Origin: Desulfosarcina ovata subsp. ovata
GTDB taxonomy: Bacteria > Desulfobacterota > Desulfobacteria > Desulfobacterales > Desulfosarcinaceae
Assembly (NCBI RefSeq): GCF_009689005.1
Contig: NZ_AP021879.1
Location: 5,799,724-5,863,723, forward strand
Direction of reading: 5' to 3'
Length of the DNA: 64,000 nt
The number at the start of each line of letters is the position of its first letter. Position 1 is the first letter of the stretch. Under the pieces are notes generated by a model. That model was not told where the DNA came from and searched no databases. It saw only the letters and a list, made by a program, of their open reading frames with translations. A program made the translations under genes and the position numbers. Below are positions 24,439 to 32,680 of the stretch, piece by piece.

Positions 24439-26513
24439 GCATAACAGGACCGGTTCATCGACTATTTTTCACCATTGTCCTGACCGGGATTTGTTTGATT
24501 GTCCCAGTTCAGGCCGCCGCGCCGCCGACAGAGGCACCGCAGCCGGCGGCAGCGACCCAATGGGTCGCCCCGGACCAGGAAGCTGCCAAGAAGCGGGCCG
24601 CCGAGGTGGTTCCTTTCGTGGAAGGCGTACGCGATGAATGCCGCCTGTGCCGGCAGCAGCGACTCCGGGACCAGGGCCTGGGCGTCAAGGATCAGTCGGA
24701 AAGCTATTTTCTGCTGGACAGCCCGATCATTCGCCAAACCGAAGACCACTACGGTCCGGTGCGCTTCATGCACAGCAAACACGCCGTGGTGACCAAGGAC
24801 TGTGCCTTGTGCCACCACCATCGGCCCCTGGATGAATCGGCGTCGGAAACCGTGCGCTGCTCGGCCTGTCACCAGCAGCCGTTCCAGAAAAGCCATCCCG
24901 AACGGCTGGGGCTCAAGGCGGCCTATCACCAGCAGTGCATGGGCTGCCACCGGGAGATGGACAAGGGTCCCATCGACTGTGCCGGCTGTCATCGCAAAAA
25001 CGTTCCCGATCACAAGGAAAAGATTCAACTGGCGGAAAACCCGGAACCATCCCAGGTGACGGCGGAATGCCTGCGCTGCCATCAGGCAGCCGGCGAAGAC
25101 ATGCTCAAATCCGCCCACTGGCTCTGGAAGGGTCCCTCTCCGAACACCCTCGACCACGGAAAAAGGGTCGATCTCGGTAAGGCCACCATTGCCACGAACA
25201 ACTTCTGAATCAGCATCACCAGCAACGAGGCTCGTTGCACCAGTTGTCACGCCGGCTATGGTTGGAAAGACGATTCCTTTGATTTTACCGATATGACCAA
25301 AATCGACTGCCTGGTGTGTCACGATACCACCGGCACTTACAAGAAAACGCCCACGGCGGCGGGTATGCCGGATTCGTCCGTAGATCTGGTGGCCGTGGCC
25401 AAAAGCGTCGGCCTGACGTCCCGCAAAACCTGCGGAGACTGTCACTTCAACGGTGGCGGCGGCGAGGCGGTCAAACATGCCGATCTCTCACGTCAACTGC
25501 TAAAACCGCCGCGTAATTGCGACATTCACATGGGGGGGTACGATTTTCAATGTTCCGAGTGCCATCGTACCCGCAACCACAAGATCGCCGGTCGCAGTTC
25601 CTCGGTTCCCGTGGTGGAGGGCAGCATGTCGTGTACGGGCTGTCATTCAAATACGCCTCATTACGGGGACGACCTTTTGGATCACCATCTGAACAAGCAC
25701 TGCAACAACATCAGTTGCAACACCTGCCATGCTCCGCTTTACGCCAAATGCAAGCCCACCAAAGTGTTCTGGGATTGGTCAAAGGCGGGGGACAAGGCGC
25801 GTGAAGTGATCAAAGATAAATACGGGATGGACGATTATCTCTGGAAAAAAGGCGAGTTTATCTGGAAGGAGTCGGCCAAGCCGGTTTACGCCTGGTACGG
25901 CGGATTCATGAAACGGGTGCTTTTGGGCGACCCGTTGGACCGAAGTCTGCCGGAGATCAACATCACCGAGCCGGTGGGCTCCATCAACGATCCCAATTCC
26001 AAAATCTCTCCGTTCAAGATCATGAAGGGGACCCAGGCGGTGGATGCCGAGTATGACTACCTGCTCGTTCCCCATCTATATCCCCGGGACAAGAATGACA
26101 CGACCGCCTACTGGAAACACCGTGACTGGCAGAAGGCCTTTGCGGACGGAATGAAGGCGGCCGATATGAAATATTCCGGCAAGTACGAATGGATTAGAAC
26201 CAATATGTACTGGGGTGTCGAACACGAGGTGATGCCGGCCGACATGGCGCTTTCCTGCGTGCAATGCCACGCCAGCCTCAAGGGCGAGCGGACATGCGAC
26301 CGCTGCCACCAGGACAATCGCGATGTCGATTTCAAGTCCATTGCCCACAAAGGCACCGACTTTTCCTACATGGCCTCAATGGGCCGGGATGTCAGCCATC
26401 TGGTCGGCAGCACAGACTATATCGACTTCAAATCTTTGGGGTACAAGGGCGATCCCATTATTTACGGCGGGCGATTCAAGAAACTGCCCATGGGATATAA
26501 GGCGCAAGAATAA
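24435..26513 (+). CDS. 13-haem c-type cytochrome, octahaem tetrathionate-reductase-like, with predicted selenocysteine
   Basis: 692 residues if TGA at 25206-25208 is read as selenocysteine 258; the frame continues unbroken on both sides with the same family signature. It has a signal peptide (about 1-29) and so is periplasmic. Thirteen CxxCH haem motifs: five before the TGA (CALCH, CSACH, CMGCH, CAGCH, CLRCH) and eight after (CTSCH, CLVCH, CGDCH, CSECH, CTGCH, CNTCH, CVQCH, CDRCH). The segment around the TGA, 'ATNNF-U-ISITSNEARCTSCH', recalls octahaem tetrathionate reductase (OTR) relatives, where from memory a Cys occupies the TGA position near the active-site haem. The N-terminal pentahaem part looks like an added electron-entry module. 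A hairpin suited to SECIS follows the TGA. Physiological substrate (tetrathionate, nitrite, hydroxylamine or other) is not determinable. The alternative, two genes or a nonsense mutation, is less likely. Confidence 0.85.
25206..25238 (+). promoter_or_regulatory. in-frame TGA (Sec) and predicted bacterial SECIS hairpin in the cytochrome gene
   Basis: TGA 25206-25208, then 13 bases, then a perfect 7-bp stem GCAACGA / TCGTTGC (25222-25228 and 25232-25238) closed by the loop GGC. The apical guanines fall about 20-22 bases after the TGA, within the usual window for bacterial SECIS elements. Loop size is smaller than in E. coli fdhF. Confidence 0.7.
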
Positions 26514-26897
26514 TTATATCATCCCAATCGATTGACAATGTCCCGGCCAGCCCATTCTCCCCGTATTGGGGAGAATGGGCTGGCCGGGATCGCTATCGCA
26601 CCCGCAAATACCTCTATAGTCATCCCGAGTGAACCCCATTGATGCGATCTATCCAACTCGCCCCTATCATGGAAAAGTTTAATTATCGATTTGACAGGCG
26701 AGTTTAATTTCTTTAATTTAGAGCATATATTCACCATGTTGAAGCCCATTCACGGTGACGTTCTCACTTACCACAAACGCGAGCGTTACGGGTAACGTTT
26801 CTATTTTTGTGGAAAATTGATTTCCGCAGATAATAGATATCCCTGTTTTGTGAACGTGAAACAAGGCTTTTGCAACCATCAACGAAAGGAGCAAACC
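26514..26897. other. intergenic region between selenocytochrome and selenoperoxiredoxin
   Basis: 384 bases without a gene. It holds the long hairpin at 26542-26588 and, further on, AT-rich sequence (26660-26735) that probably carries the peroxiredoxin promoter; no confident -35/-10 pair was found. AAAGGAG (26885-26891) is the peroxiredoxin ribosome-binding site. Confidence 0.5.
26542..26588. terminator. 21-bp perfect stem hairpin, probable terminator
   Basis: Arms 26542-26562 and 26568-26588 are perfect inverted repeats around a 5-base loop (GTATT), 29 bases after the cytochrome stop. The stem is very long and GC-rich, but there is no T-run after it on either strand, so it may act as an RNA-end protecting or rho-assisted structure rather than a classical terminator. 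Confidence 0.6.
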
Positions 26898-27620
26898 ATG
26901 GCAGAAGAAGTGGCGGTCGGGTGTGCCCGGCCCACTGGCGGACCCGTCGGTGAAGAGGTACCAGAAAACGCGAATGAGACAATCGTTGCACCAACCAAGG
27001 AGGAGACGAAAATGATTCATGTCGGTGAAAAAGCACCCGATTTTGTGGCTCCGGGATATCAGAAGGGCAAGTTCATCAACGCCAAGCTGTCGGATTATCT
27101 GGGCAAATGGGTGCTGCTCTGTTTTTACCCCGGTGATTTCACCTTTGTATGAGCCACTGAAATTTCGGCGGTCGCCGAAACTTATCCTGAATTTCAGAAG
27201 CTGGGCGTTGAAATTCTCTCCATGAGCATCGACAGCATGTTCGTGCATAAGATGTGGGATGATCATGAACTATCCAAGATGGTGGATGGTGGGGTGCCCT
27301 TTCCCATGTTGTCGGATGCCGGAGGCAAGGTGGGAAAATTGTTTGGTATATACAACGATGCCGCCGGCGTGGAAAACCGGGGCCGCTTCATCATCGACCC
27401 GGACGGCGTTATTCAGGGATACGAGGTGCTGACGCCACCGGTGGGTCGCAATGTGCAGGAAACCCTGAGACAGGTTCAAGCCTTCCAGCTGATCCGCAAG
27501 ACCAAGGGAGCAGAGGCCACACCATCGGGATGGCGACCCGGTAAGATGACCCTCAAGCCGGGTCCGGATCTGGTCGGCAACGTCTGGAAGGAGTGGAAAA
27601 CAAGCATGGCGTTCGACTAA
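26898..27620 (+). CDS. AhpC/Prx1-type peroxiredoxin with predicted selenocysteine at the peroxidatic position
   Basis: 240 residues if TGA 27150-27152 is read as Sec85. The context 'FYPGDFTFV-U-ATEISAVAE' is the peroxiredoxin active site 'FYPxDFTFVCPTEI', with the peroxidatic Cys codon replaced by TGA and the next Pro by Ala. Downstream family sequence is in the same frame ('FPMLSDAGGKVGKLFGIY', 'RGRFIIDPDGVIQ'). The resolving Cys of 2-Cys enzymes is absent: the segment reads 'ATPSGWRPGKMTLKPG' where AhpC has VCPAGW, so another thiol must reduce it. An N-terminal ~38-residue extension contains one Cys ('GCARPTGG'). The start is ATG 26898 after AAAGGAG; a second good start is ATG 27012. It should reduce peroxides; it precedes a sulfur-metabolism gene. 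Confidence 0.9.
27150..27180 (+). promoter_or_regulatory. in-frame TGA (Sec) and canonical bacterial SECIS hairpin in the peroxiredoxin gene
   Basis: TGA 27150-27152, then 10 bases, then a perfect 7-bp stem TTTCGGC / GCCGAAA (27163-27169, 27174-27180) with the loop GGTC, the loop sequence bound by SelB in the E. coli fdhF element. Loop centre is about 19 bases from the TGA. This is close to a textbook bacterial SECIS. Confidence 0.88.
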
Positions 27621-27717
27621 TATTGCAGGCTGATGGGTTCCCCGGCAGGCTCGTCTGTTGGCAGCGGCCGGGGTCCCCATGGCCACCTTCAACAATATTT
27701 ACAGAAAGGAGATGGAC

Positions 27718-29103
27718 ATGTATTTCAATCAAATCGCCGTTCCCGGGTTGGGGTGTCTTTCCTACGTGATCGGCTGTCCGCGGGCCAAGGCCATGGCCGT
27801 GGTCGATCCGAAACGCGATGTGCAGGACTATCTGGAGATTGCCCGTGAGGAGGGCATGCAGATCACCCACATCATCAACACCCATGTGCATGCCGATCAT
27901 GTCAGCGGCGATCAGGAATTGCGCTTGGCAACGGGCGCGGATATCTATATCCACGAAAGTGCCCCGGTCGAATACAAACACAAGGATCTTAAAGAGGGGG
28001 ACGTTTTCGATCTCGGCGCCGCCAAAATTGAAGTGTTGCATACACCCGGACACACCCCCAACTCCATCTCCATGCTGGTAACCGACAAGGCCAGATCCGA
28101 GGAGCCGGAAATGCTGCTCACCGGTGATCTGCTTTTCGTCGGCGACATCGGACGTCCCGATCTGCCCGGTGCGGAGATTCTCGATGAACAGGTCGAAAAT
28201 TTGTACAACAGCCTTTACGTCAAGCTGGCCAACTACCCGGATCATCTGGAAGTGTTTCCGGCCCACGGCGAAGGCTCGCTGTGCGGGCGGGGCATGAGTG
28301 CCAAGAAAAGTTCCACCCTCGGTTACGAACGTCGGGCCAATCCCATGCTGCGATTCGAATCCTTCGAGGCGTTTAAAAAGGAGGTGATGTCGGTTTTCCC
28401 CGCCCGGCCCAAAAGCTTTTCCCACATCATCCAGACCAATCTCAAAGGGGCGGCCACCCTGGACGCCTGCCCCATGGACAAGAGCCTGACGCCCAAGCAG
28501 TTCGAAGAGATGATGAACGATGGCGCCGTCGTCATCGATGCCCGTGACTCGGCCGGCTTTGGTGGTTTTCACATCCCCGGCAGTATCAACATCGGGTTCG
28601 AGAAGCAGCTGGCCAACTGGGTCGGCATGGTAGTGGACCCCAGCTCGGAAATTCTCTTGGTGGTGGATGACCGCGAAGATTACGACCGCATGGTCACCGA
28701 GCTGCATCGCATTGGTTATGATCTGATTTTCGGTTATCTTTCCGGTGGCATCATGGCGTGGCTGATGAGCGGGCGGCCCGTGGACCAGTTGGAACAGATC
28801 TCTCCCCAGCAGTTGTCCGAGCGCCTGGAAAGCAGCAACATCCGTGTTATCGACGTGCGTACGCCAGCCGAATGGGAGGCCGGCCGAATCAAATGGGCCA
28901 AGCATCTGCCGCTTTCGGACATTCTCGCGGGTCATCTCCCCGAAGAGGAAAAAGATGAAGAGATCGTCCTGCAATGCGGCAGCGGTTATCGTTCTAACAT
29001 CGCGGCCAGCATCCTGCGCCAGGCGGGATTTTCGCGGGCCAAATCCCTGGCCGGCGGTATTTTCGCGTGGTCCAACGCGGGGTTGCAGTTGGTCGCTGCT
29101 TAA
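27718..29103 (+). CDS. MBL-fold hydrolase with two rhodanese domains (persulfide dioxygenase-like)
   Basis: 461 residues. Metallo-beta-lactamase domain (about 1-245) with HxHxDH 'NTHVHADHVSGD' and 'TPGHTPNSIS', as in ETHE1-type persulfide dioxygenases and BrxB-like proteins. Two rhodanese domains follow: the first (about 255-355) reads 'ILLVVDDREDYDR' where the active Cys loop should be and appears inactive; the second (about 365-460) has an intact loop 'VLQCGSGYRSN'. The likely role is handling of persulfide or polysulfide sulfur. ATG 27718 is chosen over 27712 for spacing from AAAGGAG. It lies 97 bases after the selenoperoxiredoxin and before a terminator, so they are probably one transcript. 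Confidence 0.92.
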   Translation: MYFNQIAVPGLGCLSYVIGCPRAKAMAVVDPKRDVQDYLEIAREEGMQITHIINTHVHADHVSGDQELRLATGADIYIHESAPVEYKHKDLKEGDVFDLGAAKIEVLHTPGHTPNSISMLVTDKARSEEPEMLLTGDLLFVGDIGRPDLPGAEILDEQVENLYNSLYVKLANYPDHLEVFPAHGEGSLCGRGMSAKKSSTLGYERRANPMLRFESFEAFKKEVMSVFPARPKSFSHIIQTNLKGAATLDACPMDKSLTPKQFEEMMNDGAVVIDARDSAGFGGFHIPGSINIGFEKQLANWVGMVVDPSSEILLVVDDREDYDRMVTELHRIGYDLIFGYLSGGIMAWLMSGRPVDQLEQISPQQLSERLESSNIRVIDVRTPAEWEAGRIKWAKHLPLSDILAGHLPEEEKDEEIVLQCGSGYRSNIAASILRQAGFSRAKSLAGGIFAWSNAGLQLVAA

Positions 29104-29135
29104 TTGGGGTTAGGATCGGGGATGAGAATTTTGGC

Positions 29136-29175
29136 TGCCGGATCTCTTTTTAAAGAGCATCCGGCAACTTTTTTA
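29136..29175 (+). terminator. rho-independent terminator after the peroxiredoxin/MBL-rhodanese pair
   Basis: TGCCGGAT (29136-29143) pairs with ATCCGGCA (29159-29166), with an inner CTCTTT/AAAGAG extension, followed by ACTTTTTTTA-type T-run. The rest of the gap to the next gene (29176-29440) shows no gene or RNA I can support. Confidence 0.88.
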
Positions 29176-29440
29176 TGCGGTCTTCACCCCAATGTTGCAT
29201 TGGGGGGTCATGTTTCGATTTGCTTTGATTGTCTTTATTCATACCGGCATTTCTTGGCACAGGGCACCACGGGCACACACACCGCTACCGGTAATTTTCA
29301 TCATTTTTTTATGAGCATATGCAAAAGAAAGCTTGACGTTTCCTGTGCCTGTGCTTAAGTTGATTTTGAACAAATACTCGTTAGAGCGCCTGATTTCCTG
29401 CAGGCCAACGGGGCATCAACCATAACCTTGAGGTAATCCC

Positions 29441-30283
29441 ATGAAAAAAGAACCGACCGGCGTCAACATTATGGACAAACCGCCGGAACCCAGTCCGGAC
29501 GAAAAGGCCAGGCAATCTCTCGGTCTGATTAAAAACAAAATCATCGTCATGAGCGGAAAAGGCGGTGTCGGCAAATCCAGTGTATCCGTCAACCTGGCCA
29601 TCTCCCTGGCAGACAAAGGGTTTAAGGTCGGATTGCTGGATGTCGATATTCACGGTCCCGACATCCCCAGGATGCTGGGGCTTATGGGAATGATGGCGGC
29701 CAACGCAAATAGAAAGCTGGACCCCATGCGATATTCCGACAACCTGTCGGCGGTGTCCATTGAATCGCTCATGTCTGACAAGGATGATGCCATCATCTGG
29801 CGCGGACCGGCCAAGCACGGTGCCATCCGACAGTTCATCGGCGAAGTCGAATGGGGGGACCTGGACTACCTGATCATCGATTCGCCCCCGGGAACCGGTG
29901 ATGAACCCCTGACCGTGGCCCAGCTGATCAAGGACGCCCGGGCCATCATCGTAACCACGCCCCAGGAAGTCGCTCTGGCGGATGTAAGAAAATCCATCAA
30001 TTTCTGTCGGACGGTCAAAATGGAAATTCTCGGCCTGATAGAGAACATGAGCAGCTACACCTGCCCCCACTGCGGAAAACCGGTCGACATTTTCGGTTCC
30101 GGGGGCGGTGAACGTACCGCCGCCTTGGCCGGGTTGAACCTGCTTGGACGGATTCCCTTCGATCCCGATATCGTGAAGTGCGGGGATGCCGGTGCCTCCT
30201 ATCAGAAGCAGTATTCCGAAACCCCGGCGACCCGTGTTTTCGGTGAAATCGCATCAAAAATATCCGATGCCACCCAAAGTTGA
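29441..30283 (+). CDS. Mrp/NBP35 family iron-sulfur cluster carrier ATPase
   Basis: 280 residues. Deviant Walker A 'MSGKGGVGKSSVSVNLA' (about residue 37), 'DVDIHGPDIPRMLG', and switch region 'DYLIIDSPPGTGDEPLT', all diagnostic of Mrp/ApbC/NBP35 P-loop proteins that bind and deliver [4Fe-4S] clusters. The bridging CxxC is 'YTCPHCGKPVD' (about residue 208). The N-terminal MIP18-like domain of long Mrp proteins is absent. It is followed after 56 bases by a NifX-like gene; Mrp plus NifX-type pairs are common in sulfate reducers and methanogens. Cluster delivery to the Fe-S/haem respiratory proteins is possible but not shown. Confidence 0.95.
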   Translation: MKKEPTGVNIMDKPPEPSPDEKARQSLGLIKNKIIVMSGKGGVGKSSVSVNLAISLADKGFKVGLLDVDIHGPDIPRMLGLMGMMAANANRKLDPMRYSDNLSAVSIESLMSDKDDAIIWRGPAKHGAIRQFIGEVEWGDLDYLIIDSPPGTGDEPLTVAQLIKDARAIIVTTPQEVALADVRKSINFCRTVKMEILGLIENMSSYTCPHCGKPVDIFGSGGGERTAALAGLNLLGRIPFDPDIVKCGDAGASYQKQYSETPATRVFGEIASKISDATQS

Positions 30284-30339
30284 TGAACCAACGCCGAGGG
30301 TGAGTCGCAGGATCATAAACCAAATAAGGAGATCACAAA

Positions 30340-30888
30340 ATGAAAATCGCAATCAGTGCTGCCGGTCAAAATCTTGAATCAACCGTCGATGAACGCTTTG
30401 GCCGATGTCAGTATTTTATTATCCTTGAAACGGACGACATGAGTTACGAAGTGATTGAAAACACCAATGCCAACCTGTCGGGCAGTGCTGGCATCCAATC
30501 GGCCAGTCTAGTCGCATCCAAAGGCGTAGAGGCCGTTATTACCGGCAACTGCGGCCCCAAAGCCATGCAGGTTTTCGCCGAGACGACGATCAAGGTAATC
30601 ATCGGTCAACACGGAATGATCAAAGACGTTGTCGAGAAGTTTAAAAACGGAGTTCTCAGCCCATCGACCCGCGGGAACGTTCCCGAGAAATCCGGGGTCG
30701 TGCAGTCCGCATCCGTACCAGGCGTCCAACAGCCAGGCATGGCCGGTGGTGGCCGGGGTATGGGTGGCGGTGGCGGCCGAGGCATGGGCGGTTGCGGTGG
30801 CCGGGGCATGGGCGGGGGCGGTCGGGGCATGGGTGGCGGCGGTGGCCGAGGCATGGGCGGCGGCCGAGGTATGGGTGGTCGACGATAG
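30340..30888 (+). CDS. NifX/NifB-type FeMo-cofactor-binding-like protein with Gly-Arg-Met repeat tail
   Basis: 182 residues. Residues 1-105 are the dinitrogenase iron-molybdenum cofactor binding fold (NifX/NafY/MTH1175 type): 'ISAAGQNLESTVDERFGRC', 'AVITGNCGPKAMQVF', 'KVIIGQHGMIKDVVEKF'. Residues from about 136 are a low-complexity tail built from units like GGGGRGMGG, with one Cys. Such Gly-rich tails occur in archaeal and deltaproteobacterial relatives, but this one is markedly regular, with several tandem Arg-Gly-Met units. Function is unknown; a metal or cofactor chaperone is the usual guess. AAGGAG lies at 30327-30332. No nif genes are in the window, so a nitrogenase role is not implied. 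Confidence 0.9.
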   Translation: MKIAISAAGQNLESTVDERFGRCQYFIILETDDMSYEVIENTNANLSGSAGIQSASLVASKGVEAVITGNCGPKAMQVFAETTIKVIIGQHGMIKDVVEKFKNGVLSPSTRGNVPEKSGVVQSASVPGVQQPGMAGGGRGMGGGGGRGMGGCGGRGMGGGGRGMGGGGGRGMGGGRGMGGRR

Positions 30889-31104
30889 CACCCTTCCGAT
30901 CCCGGCCTTCCGGGTGTTAGGCGATTAATGTCAAAGAATATGTCCGCCTGCTTGTCTTTTCATCCGTCTTCTGCGTTGGGCTTTTCCACACATAGCCCCA
31001 CTATGCGTAAAAAAGCCCGCCTTGAATACGAATGAAAATCCTGTGCATCCTGGTATATGCTTATCCGCCAATCGCCTTAAAAAATGGAAAGAAATGAGCC
31101 ATCC

Positions 31105-32034
31105 ATGAAACAACCCGACTATCGATATCTTTTCGGTCCGGTGCCATCCCGTCGTTTCGGGCGCTCCCTGGGAATTGACCTAACGCCTTACAAAACTTGC
31201 AGCCTGGATTGTGTCTTCTGCCAGTTAGGCCGTACGCCGCAAAAAACGTTAGATAGAAAAGTGTACGTCCCCACAGCCAATGTCATTGCTGAAATCGACC
31301 ACTGGCTGCAAACCGATGGCAATGCGGATTACCTGACCCTCTCCGGATCCGGCGAACCCACCCTGCATGCCGAGTTTGGCCGGGTGCTGGCGTTTCTCCG
31401 CGATCAGCCCATTCCGTCGGTGCTGTTAACCAACGGCACCCTTTTAAACGTACCGGAAGTACGGGAAGCCGCTGCCCTGGCCCGGGTGGTCAAAGTTTCG
31501 CTGAGCGCCTGGGATCAGAAATCTTTCGAGTGGGTCAACCGCCCTCATCCTCAACTTGCATTCAAATCATTTTTCGATGGATTAAAACAATTCCGCAACA
31601 GCTATGACGGTCAGTTGTGGCTGGAGGTCTTCCTGCTTTCCGGTATTAACGCCATGGCCATCGATGTTGAAAAAATTGCCCTCCTGGCGCGCCAGCTGAA
31701 GCCGGACCGCATCCATCTCAACACCATCGCCCGGCCTCCGGCCGAGAATTTTGCCGCGGCCGTATCCATGGACCAGATGGAGGTGCTTGCCAGCCTGTTC
31801 GACCCACCGGCCCAGATCGCCGCCGGATTCAGCAACGAGCGCTCGGAAACGATTAAAGCCAATGAAGAAACCATTCTTGCCATGCTCAAACGCCGGCCCT
31901 GCACCATCCAACATATCCAAACGGCATTCGGGATGCATATCAACGAAGTCTCCAAATACCTGGGGCTGCTCATGAAGAAGGAACAGATTCACGCCGATTT
32001 AAAAAACCAGGAGGTTTATTACCGGTCCATTTGA
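31105..32034 (+). CDS. radical SAM protein (COG0731-like) with C-terminal winged helix
   Basis: About 309 residues. The radical SAM motif is 'CSLDCVFCQLG' (CxxxCxxC, about residue 33), preceded by the family opener 'YLFGPVPSRRFGRSLGIDL'; 'LTLSGSGEPTLH' is the SAM-binding GGE-like segment. The C-terminal ~70 residues form a winged-helix-like region ('RRPCTIQHIQTAFGMHINEV'). The family is annotated near tRNA wyosine synthesis enzymes (COG0731), but bacterial members have no settled substrate, so I give none. ATG 31105 fits the usual family N-terminus; ATG 31084 would add seven residues. The 216-base gap upstream contains no gene. Confidence 0.9.
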   Translation: MKQPDYRYLFGPVPSRRFGRSLGIDLTPYKTCSLDCVFCQLGRTPQKTLDRKVYVPTANVIAEIDHWLQTDGNADYLTLSGSGEPTLHAEFGRVLAFLRDQPIPSVLLTNGTLLNVPEVREAAALARVVKVSLSAWDQKSFEWVNRPHPQLAFKSFFDGLKQFRNSYDGQLWLEVFLLSGINAMAIDVEKIALLARQLKPDRIHLNTIARPPAENFAAAVSMDQMEVLASLFDPPAQIAAGFSNERSETIKANEETILAMLKRRPCTIQHIQTAFGMHINEVSKYLGLLMKKEQIHADLKNQEVYYRSI

Positions 32035-32142
32035 GTGGTCGTGAATGGTAAGGATCGGTTATGAAGGCAGTTACCATGACAGAAAAGGAACGTTACTTAA
32101 CGTTACCAACAAATCAAACCGGATCTAGCGGCAGGGCTGTCC

Positions 32143-32394
32143 CTACTCCTCGTCTCCGCCGCCCATCTCGATATCCCGGCAGTCTGGGTCGCTGAAACAG
32201 GGCGCGCTTTCGAGGGTCATCAGTTGGACGCCTTTTTCAAGGCGTTCAGCAATGAATTTTTTGCCACAAATACTGCAATAGACATATACGGGGGCATAAT
32301 TATCCGGCAGACTGAGAACGGTCTGCTGACCACAGTACGGACAATCACCGACATCTTCCCCGGACACGGGTTTGGCTAAGGCTGCACTGTTCAT
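32143..32394 (-). CDS. small zinc-ribbon protein
   Basis: 83 residues. Two CxxC pairs, 'CPYCGQQ' (about residue 18) and 'CSICGKKF' (about 40), spaced as in a rubredoxin-like zinc ribbon; two further Cys ('APCFSDPDC') and an acidic tail ('GGGDEE') follow. I do not recognise a named family. GGAGGG is positioned ahead of its ATG on the minus strand. It faces away from the small helical gene at 32681 and towards the radical SAM gene. Confidence 0.65.
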   Translation of the reverse strand: MNSAALAKPVSGEDVGDCPYCGQQTVLSLPDNYAPVYVYCSICGKKFIAERLEKGVQLMTLESAPCFSDPDCRDIEMGGGDEE

Positions 32395-32680
32395 GGTAAT
32401 CCCTCCATGTTTTTTTATTTCAATAACAATCTCCGATGACCGTCATACAGATAAGAATCACGAATCGTGCCAAATGGATGGCAGGCAGATGACGTGCAAA
32501 CAGTGGCTGATGGTAAGGACAGAGGATTGGGGAGGGTATGTCTCGCTCTTTTCTTTGTTAACTCGATTCTTGGGGCCGATTATCTGCGGCCACCCGGAGG
32601 CCGGCCAGGTTCAGATCATGCGTATGATACGGCGTAATTATTTCTTGCCGGGTCCCTTATTTCCATATAGAAAAATCGGT

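Noticed and set aside
25293..26513. Cytochrome downstream of the TGA as an independent gene starting at ATG 25293
   Set aside because: It would lack a signal peptide and the first haem motif (CTSCH) of the block, no ribosome-binding site precedes it, and the frame is continuous with the upstream part through the TGA.
27222..27620. Second half of the peroxiredoxin as a separate gene or the whole as a pseudogene
   Set aside because: TGA falls exactly at the peroxidatic position and a canonical SECIS follows; decay would not be expected to hit just this codon.
29104..29358. 84-codon frame after the MBL-rhodanese gene
   Set aside because: It overlaps the terminator, has no ribosome-binding site and no recognisable sequence.
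30750..30888. Short tandem repeats suggestive of a CRISPR array
   Set aside because: They are in-frame Gly-Arg-Met codon repeats at the end of a gene; no spacer-repeat regularity. No CRISPR or cas gene is in the window.
30889..31104. Possible small RNA or repeat before the radical SAM gene
   Set aside because: No strong hairpin, promoter or terminator could be identified.
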